A stretch of DNA of 64,000 bases, from assembly GCF_029894125.1 (NCBI RefSeq), contig NZ_JARXYZ010000010.1, positions 1 through 64,000 on the forward strand, given 5' to 3'. The stretch comes from Kitasatospora sp. MAA19. GTDB taxonomy: Bacteria; Actinomycetota; Actinomycetes; Streptomycetales; Streptomycetaceae. Shown here piece after piece: positions 8,608 through 16,144 of this stretch. The position numbers were made by a program, and so were the translations under genes. The notes under the pieces were generated by a model. It made no database searches. It was given only the letters and a program-made list of their open reading frames with translations, and was not told the origin of the DNA. Position 1 is the first letter of the stretch, and the number at the start of each line of letters is the position of its first letter.

Positions 8608-9276
8608 ATGAGCCGGATCGAGTACAGCGCGGAGATCGCCGAGCTGCTCGGCAGGGTGCGCCGGCGTCCCACCGCGGGGTGGCCGTGGCGGCCGGGCGAG
8701 GAGGTGCCCGACGGGCTGCCGGTGAAGCAGTCGTGGGGGTGGCTGTTCGCCCCGGACGGGCGGGTGCTGACCCTGGTCAACCCCAGGGACGGGATCTGCT
8801 CGCTCCCCGGCGGCTCGCTGGAGCCGGAGGACGCCGGGGATCCGTCCTCCGCCCTGGCCCGGGAGGCGGCCGAGGAGGCCCAGGCCGTGATCGGCCGGCC
8901 GTACTACCTCGGCTACCTCTACGACCGGGTCGGCTCGGCGAACGGCGGGCACGAGTGCGCGCGGGTCCGGATGGCGGCGGCGCTGCGGTCGGTCGGTCGG
9001 TCCGCGCCCGACCCGGCCTCCGGTCGGCACTACCGGCGGCTGCTGGTCGCGCCCGGGCTCGCCGTCGAACTGCTCGGCTGGGGCGCGGCCGGGCTGCGCC
9101 AGGCCCGGGCGGCGGTCGCCACCGCCTCCCGCAGGCTCGGCGTGCCCGTCGCCGCGAACGAGACGATCGAGGAGCTGCCGGTGGAGGGTTGTGTGGTCTT
9201 CCCCGGCGCCGTCTATCCGGACGCCGCCCACTCGAGTGAGCCTCGGCCCAGCGAGTCCCGCCCGGGCCTCGGGTAG
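8608..9276 (+). CDS. NUDIX hydrolase domain protein
   Basis: 222 aa, probably a cytoplasmic pyrophosphohydrolase of nucleoside diphosphate-X compounds. A NUDIX box is visible at about residues 68-92: Gly-Gly-Ser-Leu-Glu, then the helix ALAREAAEEAQ with the REAAEE metal-binding core. It is preceded by the strand WGWLFAPDGRVLTLVNPRDGI. The N-terminal 45 residues and a C-terminal tail of about 60 residues lie outside the domain. ATG 8608 follows GAGAGGGGGACGC. The substrate is not predictable. The 204-bp gap before it holds no convincing gene. Confidence 0.82.
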   Translation: MSRIEYSAEIAELLGRVRRRPTAGWPWRPGEEVPDGLPVKQSWGWLFAPDGRVLTLVNPRDGICSLPGGSLEPEDAGDPSSALAREAAEEAQAVIGRPYYLGYLYDRVGSANGGHECARVRMAAALRSVGRSAPDPASGRHYRRLLVAPGLAVELLGWGAAGLRQARAAVATASRRLGVPVAANETIEELPVEGCVVFPGAVYPDAAHSSEPRPSESRPGLG

Positions 9277-9314
9277 CCCGGCGAGCGGCGGCTGGGCGGA
9301 TCGGCGACGGTCGC

Positions 9315-9346
9315 CCGGCATGCGGCGCGTCCGGCATGCGGCGCGT
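9315..9346. repeat. 16-bp tandem duplication in a 544-bp gene-free gap
   Basis: CCGGCATGCGGCGCGT occurs twice in a row, followed by looser GGCGGCGTGTC repeats up to about 9415. The rest of the gap (9277-9820) holds no supported gene. Its right end must contain the promoter of the secreted lipase, but no clear -35/-10 was assigned. Confidence 0.55.
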
Positions 9347-9820
9347 CCGGGGTAGCGGGCCCGAGGCGGCGTGTCGGGGGCGGCGTGTCCGGGGCGGCGT
9401 GTTCGCGCGGCCCGCTCCGCCGCAGCGGGGTGTAGCCGAGCGGCCTCGCAGCCATCCGCCTGATCGGCGGTCAGGGGTTCGGGCCGCGAGCCGGGAGCCG
9501 CGTACGCCGAAACCACCCGAGTCCACCGTCAGGGGCCCGACGGTGTGGGGGTCGCGCCGGTGTGCTGGCCGTGACGGTTTCCTGGCTGCGCTCTGACCGC
9601 CGACTGACCACTTGCTGACTTTTTCGCCGACCACCGTCTACGCGCGATGACCGACGCCCATCGACGTACACCGGCGCTGACCAGCGCCAACTCACGCCCT
9701 GTGGACGGCGGTTCACTTTTGCGTTGTCAGACGGCCCGTCAATGTCCTTGGCATGACCGCTTCCCGGTTCACCTACTGCCTGGTATTCCTTCTGTGACCA
9801 GTGCCACACCAGGAGGTGTC

Positions 9821-10615
9821 ATGCTCCGCCCAGCTCGTGCCCTGTCTGTCGCCGCGATAGCGGCTCTCCTCACTCTCACGACGCTCTTCACCGCGTCATC
9901 CGCGAACGCGGCCGGTGTCAACTATGTCGCCCTCGGGGACTCCTACTCCGCCGGTGTCGGCGCCGGCAGTTACCTGAGCGACAGTGGTAGCTGCAAGCGG
10001 AGCACCAACGCGTACCCGTACCTGTGGAAGAACGCGCACTCGCCGTCCTCCTTCTCCTTCGTCGCCTGTTCCGGCGCCAGAACCGGGGACGTGCTCAACC
10101 AGATCTCCGCGCTGAGCTCCAGCACCACGCTGGTCAGCCTCTCGGTCGGCGGCAACGACGCCGGCTTCGCCGACACCATGAAGACCTGCGTGCTGGACTC
10201 GGACAGCGCCTGCCTCAACGCCGTCAGCGCGGCCCAGTCCTACGCCCGCAACACCCTGCCCGCCCAGCTGGACAAGGTGTACTCGGCGATCCACGCCAAG
10301 GCCCCGAACGCCCACGTCGTGGTGCTGGGTTACCCGCACCTCTACAAGATCGGCGGCAGCTGCATCCTCGGCATCGGCGACACCAAGCGCGCCGCGATCA
10401 ACGGCGCCGCCGACACGCTGGACGACGTCATCGCCAAGCGGGTCGCCAACGCCGGCTTCAGCTTCGGTGACGTGCGCAGCATCTTCACCGAGCACGAGAT
10501 CTGCGGCTCGCTGACCACCTGGCTCAACAGCACCACCCTGCCGGTCGACGAGAGCTACCACCCGAAGGCCGCCGGCCAGTCCGGTGGCTACCTCCCGGTC
10601 TTCACCCAGTCGTAA
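9821..10615 (+). CDS. Secreted SGNH/GDSL-family lipase or esterase
   Basis: 264 aa exported hydrolase. A Sec signal peptide (residues 1-30, hydrophobic AAIAALLTLTTLFTASS, cleavage near ANA-AG) precedes the mature enzyme. The SGNH blocks are clear: catalytic Ser in GDSYSAG just after the cleavage site, Gly in the ACSGARTGD region, Asn in SVGGNDAGF, and Asp/His in DESYHPKAAGQ near the C-terminus. Six cysteines in the mature part could form three disulfides, as in Streptomyces SGNH lipases. ATG 9821 has a textbook AGGAGGTG site. Monocistronic, with a strong terminator-like hairpin downstream. Substrate is probably a glycerolipid or phospholipid ester. Confidence 0.92.
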   Translation: MLRPARALSVAAIAALLTLTTLFTASSANAAGVNYVALGDSYSAGVGAGSYLSDSGSCKRSTNAYPYLWKNAHSPSSFSFVACSGARTGDVLNQISALSSSTTLVSLSVGGNDAGFADTMKTCVLDSDSACLNAVSAAQSYARNTLPAQLDKVYSAIHAKAPNAHVVVLGYPHLYKIGGSCILGIGDTKRAAINGAADTLDDVIAKRVANAGFSFGDVRSIFTEHEICGSLTTWLNSTTLPVDESYHPKAAGQSGGYLPVFTQS

Positions 10616-10693
10616 CGGCTCGGCGTCGGCGCACCGGCCGGGTGGTCACACCGCCACGCCGCCGCACCGTTGCACTGCCACAACGCCGGACTG

Positions 10694-10725
10694 CCGCAGC
10701 GCCGCAGCGCCGCAGCGCCGCAGCG
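10694..10725. repeat. CCGCAGCG x4 tandem repeat
   Basis: Four perfect 8-bp units between the lipase stop and the terminator hairpin at 10748, flanked by a short GCGGACAC repeat. No coding potential is evident. Confidence 0.7.
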
Positions 10726-10747
10726 CCATGCGGACACGCGGACACGC

Positions 10748-10789
10748 GGCCGTCGGCCCCTCCCCGAGCACGGGGAGGGGCCGACGGCC
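10748..10789. terminator. Bidirectional terminator hairpin
   Basis: A perfect 19-bp stem (10748-10766 with 10771-10789) with a 4-nt AGCA loop lies between the lipase (plus) and the convergent F420/hemerythrin gene (minus). No U-tract is present, as is common in actinomycetes. Confidence 0.85.
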
Positions 10790-10799
10790 TTCGCAGGTC

Positions 10800-11768
10800 T
10801 CAGCCCCCCGACGGGCCGGGCCGGACCGGCGGGAACGGGATCCCGGCGAGCGTCGGCAGCAGTTCCGCCTCCTCGTAGTCGAGGTGCGCCTCCAGTTCGG
10901 CCGACATCCGGTCCAACTCGGCCCGGAGCCGGTCCGGTTCGGTGACCTCGATCCCGGCCAGCAGGGCCACCAGCTCCTCCTTGATCCGCCCGATGACCAG
11001 GTGCTGCTCGCCCAGCCGCGCCAGCACCTCGGCCAGTTCCGGGTGGTTGCGCGCCAGCGCGGGGAAGATCGCGGCGTCCTCACCGGTGTGGTGGTGGGTC
11101 AGCCCCTCGCAGAAGGCGAGGCAGTGCTGGCGCAGTTGGAGCCCGAGCCCGGCCGGGCGGCCCGGGACGTGCGCGTGCGCCTCCTCCCGGACGTGGCGCA
11201 GCTGCGCGCGCAGCCAGGTGTGCGCCTCCAGCAGCTTGTCGGCGAGGCTGCGCACCTCGCGCTCGGGCGTCTCGGGCCGTTCCAGCACCACCACCGGCAG
11301 CTCGCGCCCGGCGCTCGCCTGGTAGTCGCCGTACCCGGGCGCCTGCCGGACGACGGCCGCGAACAGCCGCTCCCGGCGGGCGCCTTCGGCCGGTACGGCG
11401 ATCACGTCGAACGCCTCGGTGCCGAGTTCGACCCGGACCACCGGCCGGGCGAGCAGGTTGCGGTACCACTGGGGATGGTCCGGCGCCCCGGCCGCCGAGG
11501 CGATGACCAGGAGCAGCCCCTCCGCCCGGACGTACCCGAGGGGCACGGTGTGCGGCCGTCCTGAACGGGCCCCGGCGGTGGTGAGCAGCAGCAGGTCGCC
11601 GCCCTCGAACGGGCCACCGACCCGCCCGCCGTTGACACGGAACTCCTCGATGACGTTCTGGTTGAACCGGTTGGCGTGGTTGGGGCGGTCGATGTGGTCA
11701 GGACGGTTGGAGTGGTCGGAGTCGTCGGGACGGTCGACGTGGCCGACAGGGTTCGTGGACATGGACAT
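10800..11768 (-). CDS. F420-type (DDN-like) nitroreductase-hemerythrin fusion
   Basis: 322 aa two-domain protein. Residues about 35-150 match the deazaflavin (F420)-dependent nitroreductase/DDN split-barrel family: GPFEGGDLLLLTTAGARSGR, then TVPLGYVRAEGLLLVIAS and PQWYRNLLARPVV. Residues about 175-315 form a hemerythrin-type four-helix bundle with candidate metal ligands in LTHHHTGEDAAIFP, GEQHLVIGRI and HLDYEEAELLP. The fusion suggests a reductase coupled to a di-iron or oxygen-sensing module. The N-terminal 35 residues are repetitive (DRPDDSDHSNRPDHIDRPNH) and probably unstructured. Starts at 11768 or 11762 are possible. Single gene, convergent with the lipase. Confidence 0.85.
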   Translation of the reverse strand: MSMSTNPVGHVDRPDDSDHSNRPDHIDRPNHANRFNQNVIEEFRVNGGRVGGPFEGGDLLLLTTAGARSGRPHTVPLGYVRAEGLLLVIASAAGAPDHPQWYRNLLARPVVRVELGTEAFDVIAVPAEGARRERLFAAVVRQAPGYGDYQASAGRELPVVVLERPETPEREVRSLADKLLEAHTWLRAQLRHVREEAHAHVPGRPAGLGLQLRQHCLAFCEGLTHHHTGEDAAIFPALARNHPELAEVLARLGEQHLVIGRIKEELVALLAGIEVTEPDRLRAELDRMSAELEAHLDYEEAELLPTLAGIPFPPVRPGPSGG

Positions 11769-12224
11769 ACGTGTGGGTGAAGTCTCCTGCAGGGTTTGGG
11801 AGTCACGGCCACACGCGGTGCATGGGCGCGCACGCGGACACCGCGGTGACCGCCTACGTCAGATCAGGGCAGCGGAGAAAGTGCTCATCGCGCATCGTCC
11901 CTCGGGAAAGGTGCCGGCTCGGCTGCCGGCCGGCCCACTGCTCTGTGGCCGACGCCGCGCTGCACGCCCCCATTAGAGCCGCGCCGCGGACACCCTGTCA
12001 ACGAGCAAGATCGCGAACGGACGGGAGTGGAGGCCGTCGTGGACCGTATCGTCGACCTCGACCTCGACCACGCAGCCGAGCGGATCGCCGCCCGGGCCCG
12101 CCGCGGGTGCTGCTGCACGTACCCGCCCACCACGGGCGCCGCTCCGCGTATCGGCACCGCTCTACGTACCCGACGCGCCGCCGTTCCCCCGGCGACGTCG
12201 GCGCGTCGGGCCCGCGTCGGTGCG
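11769..12224. other. Gene-free gap of about 455 bp
   Basis: This lies between the start of the F420/hemerythrin gene and the stop of the deacetylase gene. It should hold the promoter of the former. A GTG-initiated plus-strand frame begins at 12027 with good third-position G/C for about 33 codons, but then runs without a stop antisense through the deacetylase gene. It is not called. Confidence 0.5.
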
Positions 12225-13412
12225 TCAGCGCAGGTAGTCGACCAGCCCGGCCGGCTTGAGCCCGGCCGCGTCGGCGGCGGCGAGGGCGCGCTGGAGGTCG
12301 GTGGCCAGGGTGTCGGTCCAGTGCATCAGCACGACGTCGCCCGGCTGCAGGGTGCCCGGGTGCCAGATGCTGGACGCGCCCCAGCTGAAGTCCGCGTCGG
12401 CGGTGAGCACGGTCCGGATGCCGCAGTCGGCGGCGGCCTGCAGGGTGTCGGCGTTCCAGGCGAAGTACGGTGGGCGGAAGACCACCGGCGCGGTGCCGAA
12501 GAGGCGGGTCATGGCGTCACGGGCGTCGCAGATCTCGACCTGCTGTTGCGCCTGCGGGAGCGTGGTGAGGTCGGTGTGGGAGACGCTGTGGTCCTGGATC
12601 GAGGAGCCGGGCACGGTCGTGACGCGCTGGAAGAAGCCGGGGTCGGTGCCGGCCGGCATCGGCAGCGGGAAGGCGGTGATCGGCAGCCGGTGGTCGGCGA
12701 TGAACTTCTCCGCCTCCGGGGTGCGCTGCCACCCGTCGTCGACGGTGAAGAAGACGACCTTGTCGCTGGTGGGCACGGATCCGGCGGCCACCGCCGGGGC
12801 GGGTGCCGGGCCGTCCACCCGGACGTCGTCGACCGAGAACGGGCCCTGCTGGTACCAGCCGTGGACGTACAGCCGGACGCTGTGCGCACTCGGGCCGGTG
12901 GTGAACCGGGTGGTCAACTGCTGCCAGCCGCCGCCGGTGGTCTCGGTCCAGGCCGGGGCGACGTCCCGACCGGTGCCGGTGGCACCCAGGTAGACGAAGG
13001 CGCCACGGACCCAGGCCGAGGCGGTGTAGGTGGTGTCGGGCTGGACGGCCACGGTCTGCGCGCACTCGCCGGTGGAGTCGGCGTTCGCCGGGGTGACGGT
13101 GAGCGCGGAGGTGCCGGAGTGCGCGGCGGCGGTGGTGACGGCCGCCTCGGCGGGGCCTCCGGTGCAGCTCCAGCCGGGGACGGCGCCCCAGTCGGCGAGG
13201 TTGGGGGCGGGCAGTTCGAAGCCCGGATTGGTGGCCAGGTTGACGCTCGGGCCGCTCTGGCTGTTCGGGCCGCTCTGGCCGCTCGGGCTGCTCTGGCTGG
13301 TCGGTCCGCCGGCCGGGGCGGGCCCGGGGCCGGCGGAGGCCGCCGGGGCGGTGAAGGTGGTGAGCAGCACGACGGAGGCGGCCAGCGCGGACAGGCGCGT
13401 GGACATCGACAC
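12225..13412 (-). CDS. Secreted polysaccharide deacetylase with carbohydrate-binding-type domain
   Basis: 395 aa exported enzyme of the NodB/CE4 family. After a signal peptide (LSALAASVVLLTTF, cleavage near ASA-GP) and a Ser/Gln/Gly linker comes a jelly-roll-like domain starting NLATNPGFELP (about residues 60-205), as in CBM4/9-type modules. The catalytic domain follows: FFTVDDGW (motif 1 Asp pair), DHSVSH (motif 2, H-x3-H), RPPYFAW (motif 3) and LMHW near the end. It would deacetylate extracellular glycans such as chitin oligomers, xylan or peptidoglycan. GTG 13412 is preferred, since AGGAG lies 7 bases upstream; ATG 13406 is the alternative. Not linked to neighbours. Confidence 0.9.
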   Translation of the reverse strand: MSMSTRLSALAASVVLLTTFTAPAASAGPGPAPAGGPTSQSSPSGQSGPNSQSGPSVNLATNPGFELPAPNLADWGAVPGWSCTGGPAEAAVTTAAAHSGTSALTVTPANADSTGECAQTVAVQPDTTYTASAWVRGAFVYLGATGTGRDVAPAWTETTGGGWQQLTTRFTTGPSAHSVRLYVHGWYQQGPFSVDDVRVDGPAPAPAVAAGSVPTSDKVVFFTVDDGWQRTPEAEKFIADHRLPITAFPLPMPAGTDPGFFQRVTTVPGSSIQDHSVSHTDLTTLPQAQQQVEICDARDAMTRLFGTAPVVFRPPYFAWNADTLQAAADCGIRTVLTADADFSWGASSIWHPGTLQPGDVVLMHWTDTLATDLQRALAAADAAGLKPAGLVDYLR

Positions 13413-13459
13413 GAGAGGACTCCTGCGTGTGGGGGACACGCCCGTGGGGAGGGCGTGGC

Positions 13460-13515
13460 GGAATCGGGACCCTGGAATCGGGACCGTGGAACCGGGACCG
13501 TGGAACCGGGGCGCT
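13460..13515. repeat. Four tandem 14-bp repeats upstream of deacetylase gene
   Basis: Units at 13460, 13474, 13488 and 13502 read GGAATCGGGACCCT, GGAATCGGGACCGT, GGAACCGGGACCGT and GGAACCGGGGCGCT. They lie 48 bp upstream of the deacetylase GTG, in its promoter or leader. They could be a multi-site operator or simple repeat expansion. Confidence 0.65.
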
Positions 13516-13713
13516 CCCGGAGGGGCGGGAGCGGATGGTGCGCCGCACTCGGACCGAGGAGAAACAATGGACTGGACCAATCGGCCCGTCAAGGGAACGG
13601 CCGGTGAATCGACGCCCACCGCGCCTGCGGCAAAAGGGGCAAGACGGTCCGTCAGGGACGGTACGGTTCGGCACCCCGAGGAGGGTGGGGTGGGGGACGG
13701 ACGGCCCCGCGGG

Positions 13714-15606
13714 TCAGGGGACGTACAACTCCGCGACGTCCTCGGCGTAGTACTCGGCGATCGCCGCCCGGCGTAGCTTCAAGGAGGGCGTCAGCAGCCC
13801 CTGCTCCTGGCTGAACTCCCGCGGCAGCAGCCGGAACGCGCGGATCGACTCGGCCCGGGACACCGCCGTGTTCGCCGCCGCCACCGCGCGCTGGACCTCG
13901 GCGTGCAACTGCTCGTCCGCCAGCACCGCCCACGGGTCCAGCTGCTCCCGCCCGTGCGTCTTCAGCCAGTGCGCCAGCGCCGCCGGGTCGAGCGTGATCA
14001 GCGCGGCCACGTACGGGCGGTCGTCGCCCACCACCAGGCACTGGGAGACCAGCGGATGCGCCGCCACCCGCTCCTCCAGCGCCGCCGGGGCCAGGTTCTT
14101 GCCGCTGCTGGTGACGATCAGGTCCTTCTTGCGGCCGGTGATGGTCAGGTAGCCGTCCTCGTCCAGCCGGCCCAGGTCGCCGGTCCCGAACCAGCCGTCG
14201 ATCAGCGACTCCGCCGTGCACCGCGGGTGGTTGAGGTACCCGCCGAAGACGGATCCGCCGCGCACCCACACCTCGCCGTCGTCGGCAAGGGCCACCGACG
14301 AGCCCGGCAGCGGCTGCCCGACCGTGCCGGGCTTCTGTCGTCCGACCGGGTTGGCGGTGATCGCGGCGGAGGTCTCGGTCAGCCCGTAGCCCTCGTACAG
14401 CTGGAGGCCGGCGCCGGTGAAGAACAGGCCGAGTTCGCGGCGCAGCGAGGAGCCGCCGCACATCACGCTGCGCACCCGGCCGCCGAGTACGGCCCGCAGC
14501 CGCTGGTAGACGGTCCGCTCGTAGGCGAGGTGGCGCAGCCGCAGCCCCGGGCCGGGGCCGGGCCCGCGGCCGAACGCCTTCTGCTCCCGGGCGGCGGCCC
14601 AGTCGACGGCCACCTGCCGGGCCTGCTCGAAGAGTTCGCCGCGACCGGCGTCCTCGGCGGCCCGCCGGGCCTGCTGGAAGATCTTCTCGAAGACGTACGG
14701 GACGACGTGCAGGAAGGTCGGTCGGAAGGACTCCAGTGCGGGCAGCAGCGCCTCGGTGGAGACCTCGGGGATGTGCCCGATCCGGAAGCCGCCGCGGATC
14801 GCCGCGATCTGCACGACCCGCCCGTAGACGTGGGCCAGCGGTAGGAACAGCAGGGTGGACGGCTGGCCGCCGCCGGTGTCGTGGAAGGCCTCCCGCCAGC
14901 CGCCGAGCAGCGCGTCGGCCTCGGCGGCCAGGTTGGCGTGGGTGATCAGGCAGCCCTTGGGGCGGCCGGTGGTGCCCGAGGTGTAGACGACGGTGGCGAT
15001 GTTCCCGGCCGCGACGCCGAGGCGCTGGCGGTGCACCAGCGAGTCGGGCACGCCGCGGCCGTCCTCGGTGATCGCGGCGACGCAGTCGCGGTCCAACTGC
15101 CAGATGCCGGTGAGGTCGGGCAGTGCGTCGCAGACCGCGCCGACCGTCATCGCGGCGTCCTCGTCCTCGACCAGGCAGGCCACCGCCTGGGTCTCGGCGA
15201 GGATCCACCGTACCTGTTCGGCCGCCGCCGTCGGGTAGACCGGGACGGTGATCGCGCCTATCGACCAGAGCGCGTAGTCGAACAGCGTCCACTCGTAGCG
15301 GGTGCGGGACATCAGCGCGACCCGGTCGCCGTAGCGCACGCCCCGGGTGAGCAGGCCCTTGGCGAGGGCGAGCACCTCGTCGCGGAACTCGCGCGCGGTG
15401 ACGCCCTGCCACTCGTCCGGTGAGCCGACGAGGTCGGCGGGGCCGCCGGGGCCGCCGGGGCGGGCCGGGCCGACGGGGCCCGCGGGGCGGGTGCGGCGGG
15501 CCAGTTGCACCAGGTCCGGGGTGCGTTCGGCGGTGTCGTACAGCGAGTCGGCGAGTCCTCCGGTGGCCTCGGGCCCGGCCACGGCGGGGGTGGTGAACTC
15601 GCGCAC
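13714..15606 (-). CDS. Long-chain acyl-CoA synthetase (AMP-forming)
   Basis: About 630 aa adenylate-forming ligase that activates fatty acids with ATP and CoA. Diagnostic motifs are the P-loop YTSGTTGRPKG, GYGLTETSA, the GWFGTGDLGR hinge region and the C-terminal GRKKDLIVTSSGKNLAP, matching bacterial FadD15/LACS-type enzymes. A Pro/Gly-rich insertion (GPVGPARPGGPGGP) near residue 45 is unusual. GTG 15606 (VREFTTPAV) is preferred because GGGGGG lies just upstream; an in-frame GTG at 15651 has no ribosome site. It is transcribed away from the cvn operon. Role: fatty-acid import, beta-oxidation or lipid synthesis. Confidence 0.9.
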   Translation of the reverse strand: MREFTTPAVAGPEATGGLADSLYDTAERTPDLVQLARRTRPAGPVGPARPGGPGGPADLVGSPDEWQGVTAREFRDEVLALAKGLLTRGVRYGDRVALMSRTRYEWTLFDYALWSIGAITVPVYPTAAAEQVRWILAETQAVACLVEDEDAAMTVGAVCDALPDLTGIWQLDRDCVAAITEDGRGVPDSLVHRQRLGVAAGNIATVVYTSGTTGRPKGCLITHANLAAEADALLGGWREAFHDTGGGQPSTLLFLPLAHVYGRVVQIAAIRGGFRIGHIPEVSTEALLPALESFRPTFLHVVPYVFEKIFQQARRAAEDAGRGELFEQARQVAVDWAAAREQKAFGRGPGPGPGLRLRHLAYERTVYQRLRAVLGGRVRSVMCGGSSLRRELGLFFTGAGLQLYEGYGLTETSAAITANPVGRQKPGTVGQPLPGSSVALADDGEVWVRGGSVFGGYLNHPRCTAESLIDGWFGTGDLGRLDEDGYLTITGRKKDLIVTSSGKNLAPAALEERVAAHPLVSQCLVVGDDRPYVAALITLDPAALAHWLKTHGREQLDPWAVLADEQLHAEVQRAVAAANTAVSRAESIRAFRLLPREFSQEQGLLTPSLKLRRAAIAEYYAEDVAELYVP

Positions 15607-16144
15607 GTTCCCCCCGTTCGCCTCTCGCGGCCGCACTGCCTGCGCCGGCACTGCCGGGCCGCGCAGGTGGAGCGAAACTATCGGATCGGCCTGTCACTGC
15701 CCAGGGTTGTGACCGTGGCGCGACGATATCGGCACCGCTCCCCACGAATGGTGTCGTCCCGGGGGAGGAACCGCGTACGTTCGGTGGCCGGGGCAAACCG
15801 GGCGTCGGCGGATGATCCGGACACGGGTCGACGGCGACCGGGACCCGATCCTGACGTGTGCGGGGCAAGCCGGGGAAGTGGACCGGTTCGACCCTCGAAC
15901 GAGTGGTCAGGGCGTAGTAGGCTCTCGCAGACCTGCGGCCGGGGGCCTCCTGGCCGCGCCCGATCCGACGACGTACGATCCACGCCGACCAGCTCCGAAC
16001 CCAGTCCCGAACGCCGCCTCGAATCCAGTCCCGCGACCCGCCCCGACTCCCGTCCGAATCCCGTCCGAATCCCGCTCCGCCGAGCCCCGCGGCTCCTCTC
16101 ATCCGCTCCCCGTCCGCGCCTGGCACTTCCCGACCGAGGACTCC
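15607..16144. other. Divergent intergenic region before cvnA, 538 bp
   Basis: This separates the acyl-CoA ligase and cvnA, which are transcribed in opposite directions, so both promoters should be here. The part from about 15990 to 16090 has degenerate CGAATCCCGTC repeats (e.g. GTCCGAATCCC twice at about 16050-16072). TAGTAGGCT near 15916 could be a -10 element for cvnA, without a convincing -35. No gene was seen. Confidence 0.4.

Noticed and set aside
12027..12224. GTG-initiated frame beginning MEAVVDRIVDLDLDHAAERI with three consecutive Cys codons (TGC-TGC-TGC)
   Set aside because: Good codon statistics end after about 35 codons. There is no stop until deep in the antisense of the deacetylase gene, no ribosome site and no sulfur gene downstream.
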